5,462 nucleotides of DNA from Methanoregula sp. (GCA_003154335.1 PMDE01000134.1:26090-31551); one strand, 5' to 3'. Shown: positions 1-5,458, numbered from the stretch's first letter. Program-made: numbers and translations. Notes: generated by a model not told the origin, from the sequence alone.

Positions 1-13
1 TTAAACAATACAT

Positions 14-82
14 GGACAGAATTGTTTCATGGGTCCAAACTAATCCTAAGAAAATCTGGCAGGATTCTGTCCTTTTTATTTT
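14..82 (+). terminator. Terminator-like inverted repeat followed by T-rich tract, probably ending a gene left of the window
   Basis: Positions 14-22 (GGACAGAAT) are perfectly complementary to 64-72 (ATTCTGTCC). The right arm runs straight into TTTTTATTTT at 73-82. A 9-bp stem followed by a U-rich tail would suit termination of a plus-strand transcript entering from outside the window. The 41-base loop is long for a simple terminator, and archaeal termination depends mostly on the U-tract, so the hairpin may be incidental. No coding region is visible between 1 and 258. Confidence 0.4.
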
Positions 83-244
83 CTCATATTTCATTGAAAT
101 CTTGCCCGGCGTTTTTGGATTCTCTTGTATCATTTTCAGATGTGCAAGCGACGAACAATATTAAAAGAAAGGACGCTAGGAGGTTGATTATTTTTTAGTC
201 AATGACAGGACAAAATAGAATACTGAACACAGACGTTGAGTCTT

Positions 245-251
245 AAAAAAA
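245..251 (-). terminator. Oligo-T terminator of the lipoprotein gene
   Basis: Seven consecutive A on the plus strand read as T7 on the minus strand, 8 bases after the lipoprotein stop codon. A short U-tract just past the stop is the usual archaeal intrinsic termination signal. No stable stem precedes it. Confidence 0.5.
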
Positions 252-258
252 GGAATAG

Positions 259-753
259 CTAGTTGTATGTCCTGAACGGGACATACGAGTCGTAGATCTT
301 CACTTTATCTCCCTGAGGTGTTGTCGCCCAGACTTCTGCCCGGTCCCGGTATCCGGGTGCGGTTGTGCTGGTCAACGATACTGATTTTCCTTTTGTAAGT
401 GGCTTTGCAATGATACCATTTTCCACTACTCCGTCTGACCGGGTTACCGTGACATCAATCTGCTGGATAAAGTTAAGCCCTTTACCCCCCTGGCAGCTGA
501 CTGTTATCTGCGGATTGATTGATTCACCATTACTGGAAACCTGGACTTCGATGTTCCAGTTTTCAGGCAGCGTCTGGGTGGGTCCCGGTGTCAGTGATTC
601 GGATGTCGGGGTTGGCATGGGTGTTGAACCAGCAGTCGTCGCCGTCGGGGATGGTGTTGTCGTTCCAACCGGCGCGGGTTGGGTGCATCCGGCTGCCAGT
701 ACGAGCAGCATGAAGAACACAAGTGCCGTAGTCACAATCACGATCTTTTTCAT
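259..753 (-). CDS. Small secreted lipoprotein with Thr/Pro-rich stalk, function unknown
   Basis: The product is 164 residues. It begins with two lysines, then a hydrophobic segment (about residues 4-21) and a lipobox L-A-A-G-C ending at Cys23, so it should be exported and lipid-anchored on the outer face of the cytoplasmic membrane. Residues 24-62 are rich in Thr, Pro and Ser, as in many archaeal surface proteins, and probably form an extended, possibly O-glycosylated stalk. Residues 64-164 form a compact, probably beta-rich domain with alternating hydrophobic residues and one more cysteine (Cys87). The domain looks like uncharacterised proteins I associate with Methanomicrobiales, but I cannot assign a function. 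The ATG start gives a complete signal peptide, although no Shine-Dalgarno sequence lies upstream. It is transcribed alone: an oligo-T tract follows it, and the helicase upstream on the same strand is about 530 bases away. Export and anchoring are well supported; the role is unknown. Confidence 0.85.
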   Translation of the reverse strand: MKKIVIVTTALVFFMLLVLAAGCTQPAPVGTTTPSPTATTAGSTPMPTPTSESLTPGPTQTLPENWNIEVQVSSNGESINPQITVSCQGGKGLNFIQQIDVTVTRSDGVVENGIIAKPLTKGKSVSLTSTTAPGYRDRAEVWATTPQGDKVKIYDSYVPFRTYN

Positions 754-868
754 ATGGGAGTGTTGCCCGGGAGGGTATTTGAGGATTGTGCCCTTGAGGG
801 TTTCTTGATTCTATTCTCTGCATGATCTTGTCAATAACAATGGCGATGCACCCTCCGCGATTTCATGA

Positions 869-877
869 TTAATTATA
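869..877 (-). promoter_or_regulatory. Candidate TATA box for the lipoprotein gene
   Basis: The minus strand reads TATAATTAA here in an AT-rich stretch. Transcription starting about 25 bases downstream would give a leader of roughly 90 bases before the ATG at 753. The long leader and the competing TATA-like core in the dyad at 895-917 make this assignment tentative. Confidence 0.3.
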
Positions 878-894
878 GCCTGAAATTCAAAAAC

Positions 895-917
895 AAAAAG
901 GGTATAATACCGTTTTT
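895..917. repeat. Near-perfect 23-base dyad, possible operator
   Basis: The sequence is AAAAA-G-GGTAT-A-ATACC-G-TTTTT. Ten of eleven position pairs around the centre at 906 are complementary; the only exception is the G/G pair at 900/912. With a single central base it cannot fold into a normal hairpin, so a double-stranded site for a dimeric regulator is more likely than an RNA structure. It contains a TATA-like core on both strands and lies about 140 bases upstream of the lipoprotein start. Which gene it controls, if any, is not evident. Confidence 0.4.
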
Positions 918-982
918 AACCTCCCAGAATTGTTCCGTAATCCCAGAGAAAATTGATGTAAAAAGTATTCCCGGATTAAGCA

Positions 983-1138
983 TGAAAAAAGTTTTGGTAA
1001 CTGGTGAATCAAAATCTTGAAGCGTTCAAAAATCCGGATGAGGCAGCGCCTCCCCTTTCTCTTGACCCTTTGGACACGGGGACGACTCTGTATTACCTGT
1101 CAGGCCAATTTTTTTGTTCGCTTAAGAGTTTTTTGTGA
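983..1138 (+). pseudogene. Possible gene remnant: short frame interrupted by TGA
   Basis: An ATG at 983 opens a 12-codon frame, MKKVLVTGESKS, ending in TGA at 1019-1021. In the same frame a further 38 codons follow (AFKNPDEAAPPL and onward) to TGA at 1136-1138. The opening resembles the first beta-strand and glycine turn of Rossmann-fold NAD-binding proteins, but eight residues are too few to establish homology. There is no Shine-Dalgarno sequence before the ATG. It could be a decayed gene fragment, a leader peptide or chance; I favour chance or decay. Confidence 0.15.
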
Positions 1139-1206
1139 GTGATTATCGATTTTGGGACTATCCAGTGGCGAGGTTAAAGAGCGTTTCGGGTGGGCAGGAA
1201 TCATTC

Positions 1207-1213
1207 AAAAAAA
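1207..1213 (-). terminator. Second oligo-T tract downstream of the helicase
   Basis: A7 on the plus strand gives T7 on the minus strand, about 70 bases past the helicase stop. It may act as a backup to the nearer tract at 1253-1258. Confidence 0.35.
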
Positions 1214-1252
1214 TAAGAATTTGTTATTCACTGGAATATGACTCTACTCCAC

Positions 1253-1258
1253 AAAAAA
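1253..1258 (-). terminator. Oligo-T terminator of the helicase gene
   Basis: Six T on the minus strand, 25 bases downstream of the helicase TAA, in an AT-rich context. This matches archaeal U-tract termination; no strong stem precedes it. Confidence 0.45.
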
Positions 1259-1282
1259 TAACCAGATCTCGGAAAAGCACGA

Positions 1283-2881
1283 TTATACCCGCTTCCCGGA
1301 TGCAGGTTCAATTCCGGTGGGTTGGTTCCGGATCGTTCTGTCTTTCATAATGGTATAAACCTCAGTTGCATGTTCGCGGGGCACCTCGACAAAAGAATAT
1401 GAATCAAGGATCCGTATTGCGCCGATTGCTTTTCCTGGAATCCCAGTTTCACCGGCTATTGCTCCAACAATGTCCTTTGGAGCGACCTTATGGATCCTGC
1501 CCACGGAAAGAAAAAACCTTACCATGCCGGTTTCAGCACCCGTATCCGCGAAATCCATCTCTTCGCGCTTTTCAGGGACGTCGTCACTGCGTTCCTCCAT
1601 CTGCATCTTAAGAAGAGCTGCAGCGATATCAATTGTACTGAGGTCACCTTCACTCTCCTGCTCAATGATACGAACATAAGACTCCATGCCACCAGCTTTT
1701 ATAGTCTCATGGATCTTTTCCAGCATCGTACGAGAACGTGTCTCGGCCACATCCCCTTGCGTAGGAACTGGCATTCGGGGAATCTGGATTTTAGCGTAAT
1801 GCTGGATTTCCCGGAGTTTGGTGAAATCCCTTGGTCCGACAAACGTCACAGCCTTGCCGCTCTTACCTGCCCTGCCGGTCCTTCCTATCCGGTGTACATA
1901 GTATTCAACGTCCTGAGGAACGTCGAAATTGATGATCATATCGACATCCTCCACATCTATTCCGCGTGCTGCGACATCGGTTGCGATCAGGATTTCGATA
2001 GAGCCTTTCCGGAATCCATTCATCACCCGGTCACGCTGGGATTGTTTCATGTCGCCATGGAGTTCTTCAGCCCGGTATCCGCGGGCCTTAACCTTCCCTG
2101 CCAGTTCCTCTGCCCTGCGTTTGGTATTACAAAAAATAATTGAAAGGTGAGGATCAGCGATATCGATCAAGCGACAAAGCACGTCAAGTTTTTCGCGTTC
2201 CTTAACTTCAATATACGATTGTTCTATCTGCGGAACGATCAGATCAGCATACTCGACCCTTACAAACTCTGGTTTGTTCTGGAACCGTTTGGAAATATCA
2301 ATAATCGGCTGCGGGAGTGTGGCAGAGAAAAGGAGAGTCTGGCGTTTCTGGGGGATTTTCTTCAGGATAAGTTCGATATCATCCCGGAATCCCATGTCAA
2401 GCATCTGGTCGGCTTCATCCAGAACAACGGTTGAAACTTCGTCGAGCGAAAGTGTTCTGCGCCGGAGGTGGTCCATCACCCGGCCAGGGGTTCCAATAAC
2501 GATATTGACGCCGGAATGGAGAGCTCGAAGCTGGCGGTCTATCGGTTGCCCCCCATATACAGGAAGGACCGAGATACGGGGAAGATGGGCAAGAAGTTCA
2601 GAGAACTCCTCTGCGATCTGGATTGCAAGCTCGCGTGTCGGGCAAAGAACAATTGCCTGGACAGTTCGGTGGGAAGCATCGACCTTCTCAATTATGGGAA
2701 TGCCAAATGCCGCTGTTTTGCCAGTACCGGTTTGTGCCTGTGCGGTCACGTCACGTCCGGCCTGGATGAGGGGAATGGCGAGTGCCTGTATCGGTGTGGG
2801 CTCTTCAAACCCCATATCTTCTATTGCTTTACCGACTTCACGTGAAAGGTGAAAATCGGAAAATTGTACACGTGTATTCAT
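1283..2881 (-). CDS. deaD: DEAD-box ATP-dependent RNA helicase with DbpA-type RNA-binding domain (DeaD/CsdA-like)
   Basis: The 532-residue product should unwind short RNA duplexes using ATP; likely roles are ribosome assembly and mRNA remodelling. All core motifs are present: Q motif ending at Gln32, motif I AQTGTGKT (49-56), PTRELA (81-86), GG (110-111), TPGR (131-134), DEAD (155-158), SAT (186-188), IIFCNT (248-253), ATDVAARGID (300-309) and HRIGRTGRAG (330-339). A helical, charged linker (about 375-450) leads to a C-terminal RRM-like domain (about 453-520) of the DbpA RNA-binding type, with VGAIAGETGI and SFVEVP as recognisable segments. In bacterial DbpA this domain binds 23S rRNA; the target here is unknown. 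The frame is open to an ATG at 2932, but I start at 2881: GGTG lies 7 bases upstream, family members begin just before this point, and the likely promoter lies between the two. The gene is monocistronic and diverges from the flavoprotein. Helicase identity is certain; specific DeaD orthology is less so. Confidence 0.95.
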   Translation of the reverse strand: MNTRVQFSDFHLSREVGKAIEDMGFEEPTPIQALAIPLIQAGRDVTAQAQTGTGKTAAFGIPIIEKVDASHRTVQAIVLCPTRELAIQIAEEFSELLAHLPRISVLPVYGGQPIDRQLRALHSGVNIVIGTPGRVMDHLRRRTLSLDEVSTVVLDEADQMLDMGFRDDIELILKKIPQKRQTLLFSATLPQPIIDISKRFQNKPEFVRVEYADLIVPQIEQSYIEVKEREKLDVLCRLIDIADPHLSIIFCNTKRRAEELAGKVKARGYRAEELHGDMKQSQRDRVMNGFRKGSIEILIATDVAARGIDVEDVDMIINFDVPQDVEYYVHRIGRTGRAGKSGKAVTFVGPRDFTKLREIQHYAKIQIPRMPVPTQGDVAETRSRTMLEKIHETIKAGGMESYVRIIEQESEGDLSTIDIAAALLKMQMEERSDDVPEKREEMDFADTGAETGMVRFFLSVGRIHKVAPKDIVGAIAGETGIPGKAIGAIRILDSYSFVEVPREHATEVYTIMKDRTIRNQPTGIEPASGKRV

Positions 2882-2888
2882 ATCGCAA

Positions 2889-2892
2889 CACC
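2889..2892 (-). promoter_or_regulatory. Ribosome binding site that decides the helicase start
   Basis: GGTG on the minus strand, separated by 7 bases from the ATG at 2881-2879. The in-frame upstream ATGs at 2932 and 2911 have no comparable site. The 2932 codon also overlaps the predicted promoter element, so it would not be transcribed. Confidence 0.55.
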
Positions 2893-2932
2893 ATTTAGTT
2901 TGAGGGGTCATAAGATGGTGCTCTGAGACCAT

Positions 2933-2941
2933 TATTTTTTA
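2933..2941 (-). promoter_or_regulatory. Candidate TATA box for the helicase
   Basis: The minus strand reads TAAAAAATA. Transcription starting about 25-27 bases downstream falls near 2910, giving a leader of roughly 28 bases that contains the GGTG site. A small inverted repeat (ATGGT at 2915-2919, ACCAT at 2928-2932) sits between this box and the predicted start and could be an operator. Confidence 0.4.
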
Positions 2942-2963
2942 CCAGGTCACAGCACTCTTTCGA

Positions 2964-2973
2964 TTTTTTTATC
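2964..2973 (+). promoter_or_regulatory. Candidate TATA box for the flavoprotein gene
   Basis: TTTTTTTATC on the plus strand. Initiation about 25 bases downstream would fall near 2992-2997. That gives a short leader, just long enough to carry the GGTG site before the ATG at 3010. Confidence 0.4.
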
Positions 2974-2999
2974 TGGCACAAAGAGAATGGGTTAGTGAA

Positions 3000-3003
3000 G
3001 GTG
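3000..3003 (+). promoter_or_regulatory. Ribosome binding site that decides the flavoprotein start
   Basis: GGTG (within GAAGGTG, 2997-3003) lies 6 bases before ATG 3010. It overlaps the alternative GTG start at 3001 and lies just past the one at 2995, so those two starts would lack a properly spaced site. Confidence 0.55.
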
Positions 3004-3009
3004 CAAGAA

Positions 3010-3585
3010 ATGAAAGTTGTTGCATTTAATGGAAGTGCGCGCAAAGACGGAAACACATCTATCCTTGTTAACACGGTGTTTAATGAGCTGAAAAAAGAGG
3101 GCATAACGACTGAGCTTGTGTCTCTGGCAGGAAAGAAGATCCATGGATGTACTGCCTGTGGAAAGTGCTTTGAGAACCAGGATAAGCGATGCGCGGTCAA
3201 AGGGGATGTCGTTAATGACTGTATTGAAAAGATGATCGAAGCTGATGGTATCATCCTAGCTTCGCCCACTTATTTTGCGGATATCTCACCAGAAATGAAA
3301 GCCCTGATCGACAGGTCAGGATTTGTGGCAAAAGCAAACCAGGATATGTTCAGACGAAAAGTGGGTGCAGGAATTATCGCGGTAAGAAGAGGGGGTGCAA
3401 TTCATGCATTTGATAGCCTTAATCATTTCTTTTTTATAAACCAGATGATCGTTCCGGGGTCCTCATACTGGAACATCGGAATCGGACTTGCGCCCGGCGA
3501 TGTGAATAATGATGACGAGGGCATTATGACGATGATGACTCTTGGTGTAAACTTGGCATGGCTTATGAAAAAAATCCATGGATAA
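3010..3585 (+). CDS. Iron-sulfur flavoprotein-like / NAD(P)H-dependent FMN reductase family protein
   Basis: The 191-residue product has a flavodoxin-like fold that should bind FMN in the cytoplasm and pass electrons between a reduced donor and an unidentified acceptor. The N-terminus, MKVVAFNGSARKDGNTS, carries the FMN phosphate loop (residues 8-17). Cys47, Cys50, Cys53 and Cys61 form a compact CX2CX2CX7C motif like the one that binds a [4Fe-4S] cluster in methanogen iron-sulfur flavoprotein (Isf), so a cluster is probable. The segment SPTYFADISPEMKALIDR (85-102) is the second conserved flavin-contact and dimer region. The C-terminal PGSSYWNIGIG (149-159) and the following acidic stretch are also typical. 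The frame extends upstream to GTG 2995, adding five residues; I prefer ATG 3010 for its spaced GGTG site and family alignment. The gene is alone on its strand, diverging from the helicase and converging with the hydrolase. Family membership is secure; the partner and the cluster are inferred. Confidence 0.9.
   Translation: MKVVAFNGSARKDGNTSILVNTVFNELKKEGITTELVSLAGKKIHGCTACGKCFENQDKRCAVKGDVVNDCIEKMIEADGIILASPTYFADISPEMKALIDRSGFVAKANQDMFRRKVGAGIIAVRRGGAIHAFDSLNHFFFINQMIVPGSSYWNIGIGLAPGDVNNDDEGIMTMMTLGVNLAWLMKKIHG
3568..3574 (-). terminator. Oligo-T terminator of the hydrolase, inside the flavoprotein coding end
   Basis: A7 on the plus strand reads as T7 on the minus strand, 18 bases beyond the hydrolase stop codon. 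The same bases encode the Lys-Lys near the flavoprotein C-terminus. Confidence 0.45.
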
Positions 3586-3592
3586 TTTCATT

Positions 3593-4372
3593 TCAGATGG
3601 TTATCGTCAGGTTATCGGTTGCAGCAATCAGACCCGGGCATTTTTTTTCAAAGCGTCTTTGGACTTTGGAGCGTTCTTCAAGTGTCCTGTACACCTCCGC
3701 ACTGAAATGCATCAGGGCGAGGCGCTTCGCATGCGCTTTTTTTGCAATATAAATGGCGTTTTCTGGATTAAGATGCGGCCACTCCGGGCTTTCCTGCCCG
3801 GGTTTCAACCCGCATTCAGTAATCAGGAGGTCTGCATTCCGAGCAAGAAGGACAGCATTGTTGCAGATACCGGTATCCGTGCAATAGGCAACCACCTTTT
3901 TGTCTAGGCACAGCCGGTAGCCAAAGCAAGGTGCAGGGTGGACGAGCGGGAGGCATTCAACCGGGAATGGGACCGTATGCCTGCCTTCTTTTAATTCCAT
4001 AAATGTTACCGGGTAGGGAAGTTTGTTAAACGGTACCGTAAATGGTTCTTCAACGAACATATTCAGGAGTGCGGTAATTCCGGACTGGCCGCAGATCCTC
4101 AAACCCTTCCGGAATTTGAATTTAACAAGAGTATGGAGTCCCACAATATGGTCGATATGAACATGGCTGATAAACAGGTATGCGGGCTTATCCTGGGAAA
4201 TATAACGGTCCGCTTTTGCAATACCATTGCCAGCGTCAAGGATAATGTCATACTCTTCTGTCTGGATTAGGACAGAGCAGGTATTACCGGTAATAGAATC
4301 GTACCAGCCGTTTGTCCCGAGGAAGGTTACCTTCATAATACAGGGTTGTTGTATCAGGGCAAAAAGGGACAT
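3593..4372 (-). CDS. Metallo-beta-lactamase-fold hydrolase, RNase Z/phosphodiesterase-like
   Basis: The 259-residue product belongs to the binuclear-zinc metallo-beta-lactamase superfamily. The canonical fold start MKVTFLGTNGW is at residues 13-23. The signature H-x-H-x-D-H is His70, His72, Asp74, His75. The remaining ligands follow in the expected order: His145 (in VHPAPCFGYRL), Asp166 (in CTDTG) and His222 (in LMHFS). His200 matches the extra catalytic-site histidine of RNase Z. This layout fits the RNase Z/phosphodiesterase branch rather than beta-lactamases or glyoxalase II. It is shorter than typical archaeal tRNase Z (about 300 residues) and shows no clear tRNA-binding arm, so the substrate may be another phosphodiester; I do not assign tRNA processing. 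GGAGG placed 7 bases before ATG 4372 fixes the start, giving a 12-residue N-terminal extension. The GTG at 4378 is only one base from that site, and the internal ATG at 4336 has none. It converges with the flavoprotein and diverges from nfo. Confidence 0.9.
   Translation of the reverse strand: MSLFALIQQPCIMKVTFLGTNGWYDSITGNTCSVLIQTEEYDIILDAGNGIAKADRYISQDKPAYLFISHVHIDHIVGLHTLVKFKFRKGLRICGQSGITALLNMFVEEPFTVPFNKLPYPVTFMELKEGRHTVPFPVECLPLVHPAPCFGYRLCLDKKVVAYCTDTGICNNAVLLARNADLLITECGLKPGQESPEWPHLNPENAIYIAKKAHAKRLALMHFSAEVYRTLEERSKVQRRFEKKCPGLIAATDNLTITI
3641..3648 (+). terminator. Oligo-T terminator of the flavoprotein, inside the hydrolase coding end
   Basis: Eight T on the plus strand, 56 bases beyond the flavoprotein stop. 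On the other strand the same bases encode the Lys-Lys of FEKKCPG near the hydrolase C-terminus. Confidence 0.45.
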
Positions 4373-4379
4373 GTGCACT

Positions 4380-4384
4380 CCTCC
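4380..4384 (-). promoter_or_regulatory. Strong ribosome binding site that decides the hydrolase start
   Basis: A perfect GGAGG on the minus strand, with 7 bases to ATG 4372-4370. It is the best Shine-Dalgarno match next to a gene in the window and shows that the residues before MKVTFLG are translated. Confidence 0.75.
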
Positions 4385-4568
4385 AAAGACGGTTTAGGTG
4401 ATCCTTGAGGAATCAGAGAAGAATCTGGCGTGGAACCATGGAACTTAGAAAAATATGGTGAAAATGATAACCAGAAAAATTCCCCGATTTAACCCGGGTA
4501 AGGCAGGGTCTTTTTCCTGTTTCTATTTCTCTCAGATTGTCTCTTTTTTTTCTTACCCCGATCACAAC

Positions 4569-4577
4569 TTTATCATA
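4569..4577 (+). promoter_or_regulatory. Candidate TATA box for nfo
   Basis: TTTATCATA on the plus strand, preceded by an A/C-rich stretch that could act as the BRE. Initiation about 25 bases downstream gives a leader of roughly 20 bases holding the GGTG at 4611-4614. A T8 tract at 4544-4551 just upstream may insulate it from plus-strand read-through. Confidence 0.45.
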
Positions 4578-4610
4578 GATCCGCTTCAAAAACCCAATGG
4601 AGAACAAAAC

Positions 4611-4614
4611 GGTG
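4611..4614 (+). promoter_or_regulatory. Ribosome binding site of nfo
   Basis: GGTG with a short 4-base spacing to the ATG at 4619. The spacing is tight, but no better site or start codon is nearby, and the protein begins exactly where the family does. Confidence 0.45.
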
Positions 4615-4618
4615 TGCT

Positions 4619-5458
4619 ATGGTTCGTGTTGGTGTCCATGTCTCCATTGCCGGATCCCTTGACCTTGCTGTTGACCGGGCAAGGGAAGCCGGATGTGATG
4701 TCTTCCAGATGTTTTCCCGCAACCCGCGGGGTTGGGGGTTCAAACCACTGTCCGATGACGATTGTAATTCATACCGGGGTAAAATTAAGGCGACTGGACT
4801 CATCCCCGTTGATCATATGCCCTATCTACCAAACCTTGCGTCTCCTAAACCAGAGATCTATGGAAAATCCGTATCAGCGCTTAAGGATGAACTTGAACGT
4901 TGCGGAAAGCTGGGCATCCCTTATCTTGTCACGCATCTCGGCCATCATCTCGGAGACGGAATTTCTGGGGGAAGGGAGCGGGTTATCAATGCCTTAAATA
5001 CTGCACTGGGAGACTCGGACCCTGGAGTGATGCTGCTCCTTGAAAATACTGCGGGAGAAAAGAACAGTGTCGGCAGTTCATTTGAACATATACGCGGCAT
5101 CATTGACGGCCTGGAATCATCACAACGCATTGGTATCTGCCTTGATACCTGCCATGCTTTTGCAGCCGGTTATGAACTGAGGACCGAGGATGGAATTTCC
5201 AGTACTCTTGATCAATTCGAAGAACATATAGGCACGAAAAAACTCCGGATCGTGCATTTAAACGATACGAAAGGTGACCGGGGAAGCAATCTTGACCGTC
5301 ACGAGCACATTGGCATGGGATTCATTGGTGAGGAGGGGTTCCGGCGTATCCTTCACCATCCCGTTTTCTCACACCTTCCGCTTGTGTGTGAGACACCTGT
5401 GGACGATCGGCGTGATGATACGGGAAATATTGCAAAAGTAAGGGAGCTTGCCGGATAA
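4619..5458 (+). CDS. nfo: Endonuclease IV (AP endonuclease), base excision repair
   Basis: The 279-residue product, close to the 285 of E. coli Nfo, is a TIM-barrel enzyme with three zinc ions. It cuts the DNA backbone 5' of abasic sites and removes blocked 3' ends after oxidative damage or glycosylase action. All nine metal ligands known from E. coli are present, each shifted by three positions: His66, His106, Glu142, Asp176, His179, His213, Asp226, His228 and Glu258. Family signatures are visible: GVHVSIAGSL at the N-terminus, FSRNPRGW (32-39), LLLENTAG (139-146), CLDTCHAFAAGYEL (174-187) and HLNDTKGDRGSNLDRHEHIG (213-232). The gene is complete, with a TAA stop 4 bases before the window edge, so its terminator and any downstream partner are not visible. 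It diverges from the hydrolase across about 245 bases and has its own likely promoter. Function is assigned with high certainty. Confidence 0.97.
   Translation: MVRVGVHVSIAGSLDLAVDRAREAGCDVFQMFSRNPRGWGFKPLSDDDCNSYRGKIKATGLIPVDHMPYLPNLASPKPEIYGKSVSALKDELERCGKLGIPYLVTHLGHHLGDGISGGRERVINALNTALGDSDPGVMLLLENTAGEKNSVGSSFEHIRGIIDGLESSQRIGICLDTCHAFAAGYELRTEDGISSTLDQFEEHIGTKKLRIVHLNDTKGDRGSNLDRHEHIGMGFIGEEGFRRILHHPVFSHLPLVCETPVDDRRDDTGNIAKVRELAG

Larger units (their letters stand above)
754..1282. other. Long intergenic region between lipoprotein and helicase genes
   Basis: About 530 bases with no convincing gene on either strand. It contains the TATA-like element at 869-877, the dyad at 895-917, a broken plus-strand reading frame at 983-1138, a small 5-bp stem at 1040-1052 (GAGGC/GCCTC, 3-base loop), plus-strand T-tracts at 1109-1115 and 1129-1134, and minus-strand T-tracts behind the helicase. 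No tRNA-like fold was found. Confidence 0.6.

Noticed and set aside
180..200. Strong Shine-Dalgarno-like GGAGGTTGATT
   Set aside because: No ATG, GTG or TTG frame of useful length follows at a workable spacing; the only frame closes within a few codons.
365..808. 147-codon frame antisense to the lipoprotein
   Set aside because: Its Val/Gly-rich repeats are the complement of the Thr/Pro-rich linker; the minus-strand product has a clear signal peptide and lipobox.
1300..1325. T-arm-like sequence GGTTCAATTCC suggesting a tRNA
   Set aside because: The arm stem has a mismatch, no acceptor, D or anticodon arms surround it, and it lies inside the helicase C-terminal codons.
1135..1350. 71-codon plus-strand frame with GTG start in the intergenic gap
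   Set aside because: It has no ribosome binding site, runs antisense into the helicase 3' end and resembles nothing known.
1490..2143. 217-codon frame antisense to the helicase
   Set aside because: It is a mirror of a strongly conserved helicase gene; its composition (His, Cys and Phe rich) is typical of a shadow frame.
4413..4607. Basic 64-residue frame on the minus strand upstream of the hydrolase
   Set aside because: It needs a TTG start without a ribosome binding site, and it covers the likely nfo promoter. Its Lys/Arg richness is explained by A-rich intergenic DNA, and no family is recognisable.
4455..4997. 180-codon plus-strand frame overlapping the nfo start
   Set aside because: Most of it lies out of frame inside nfo, which has every catalytic residue. 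The intergenic part has low-complexity Phe/Ser-rich sequence and no ribosome binding site.
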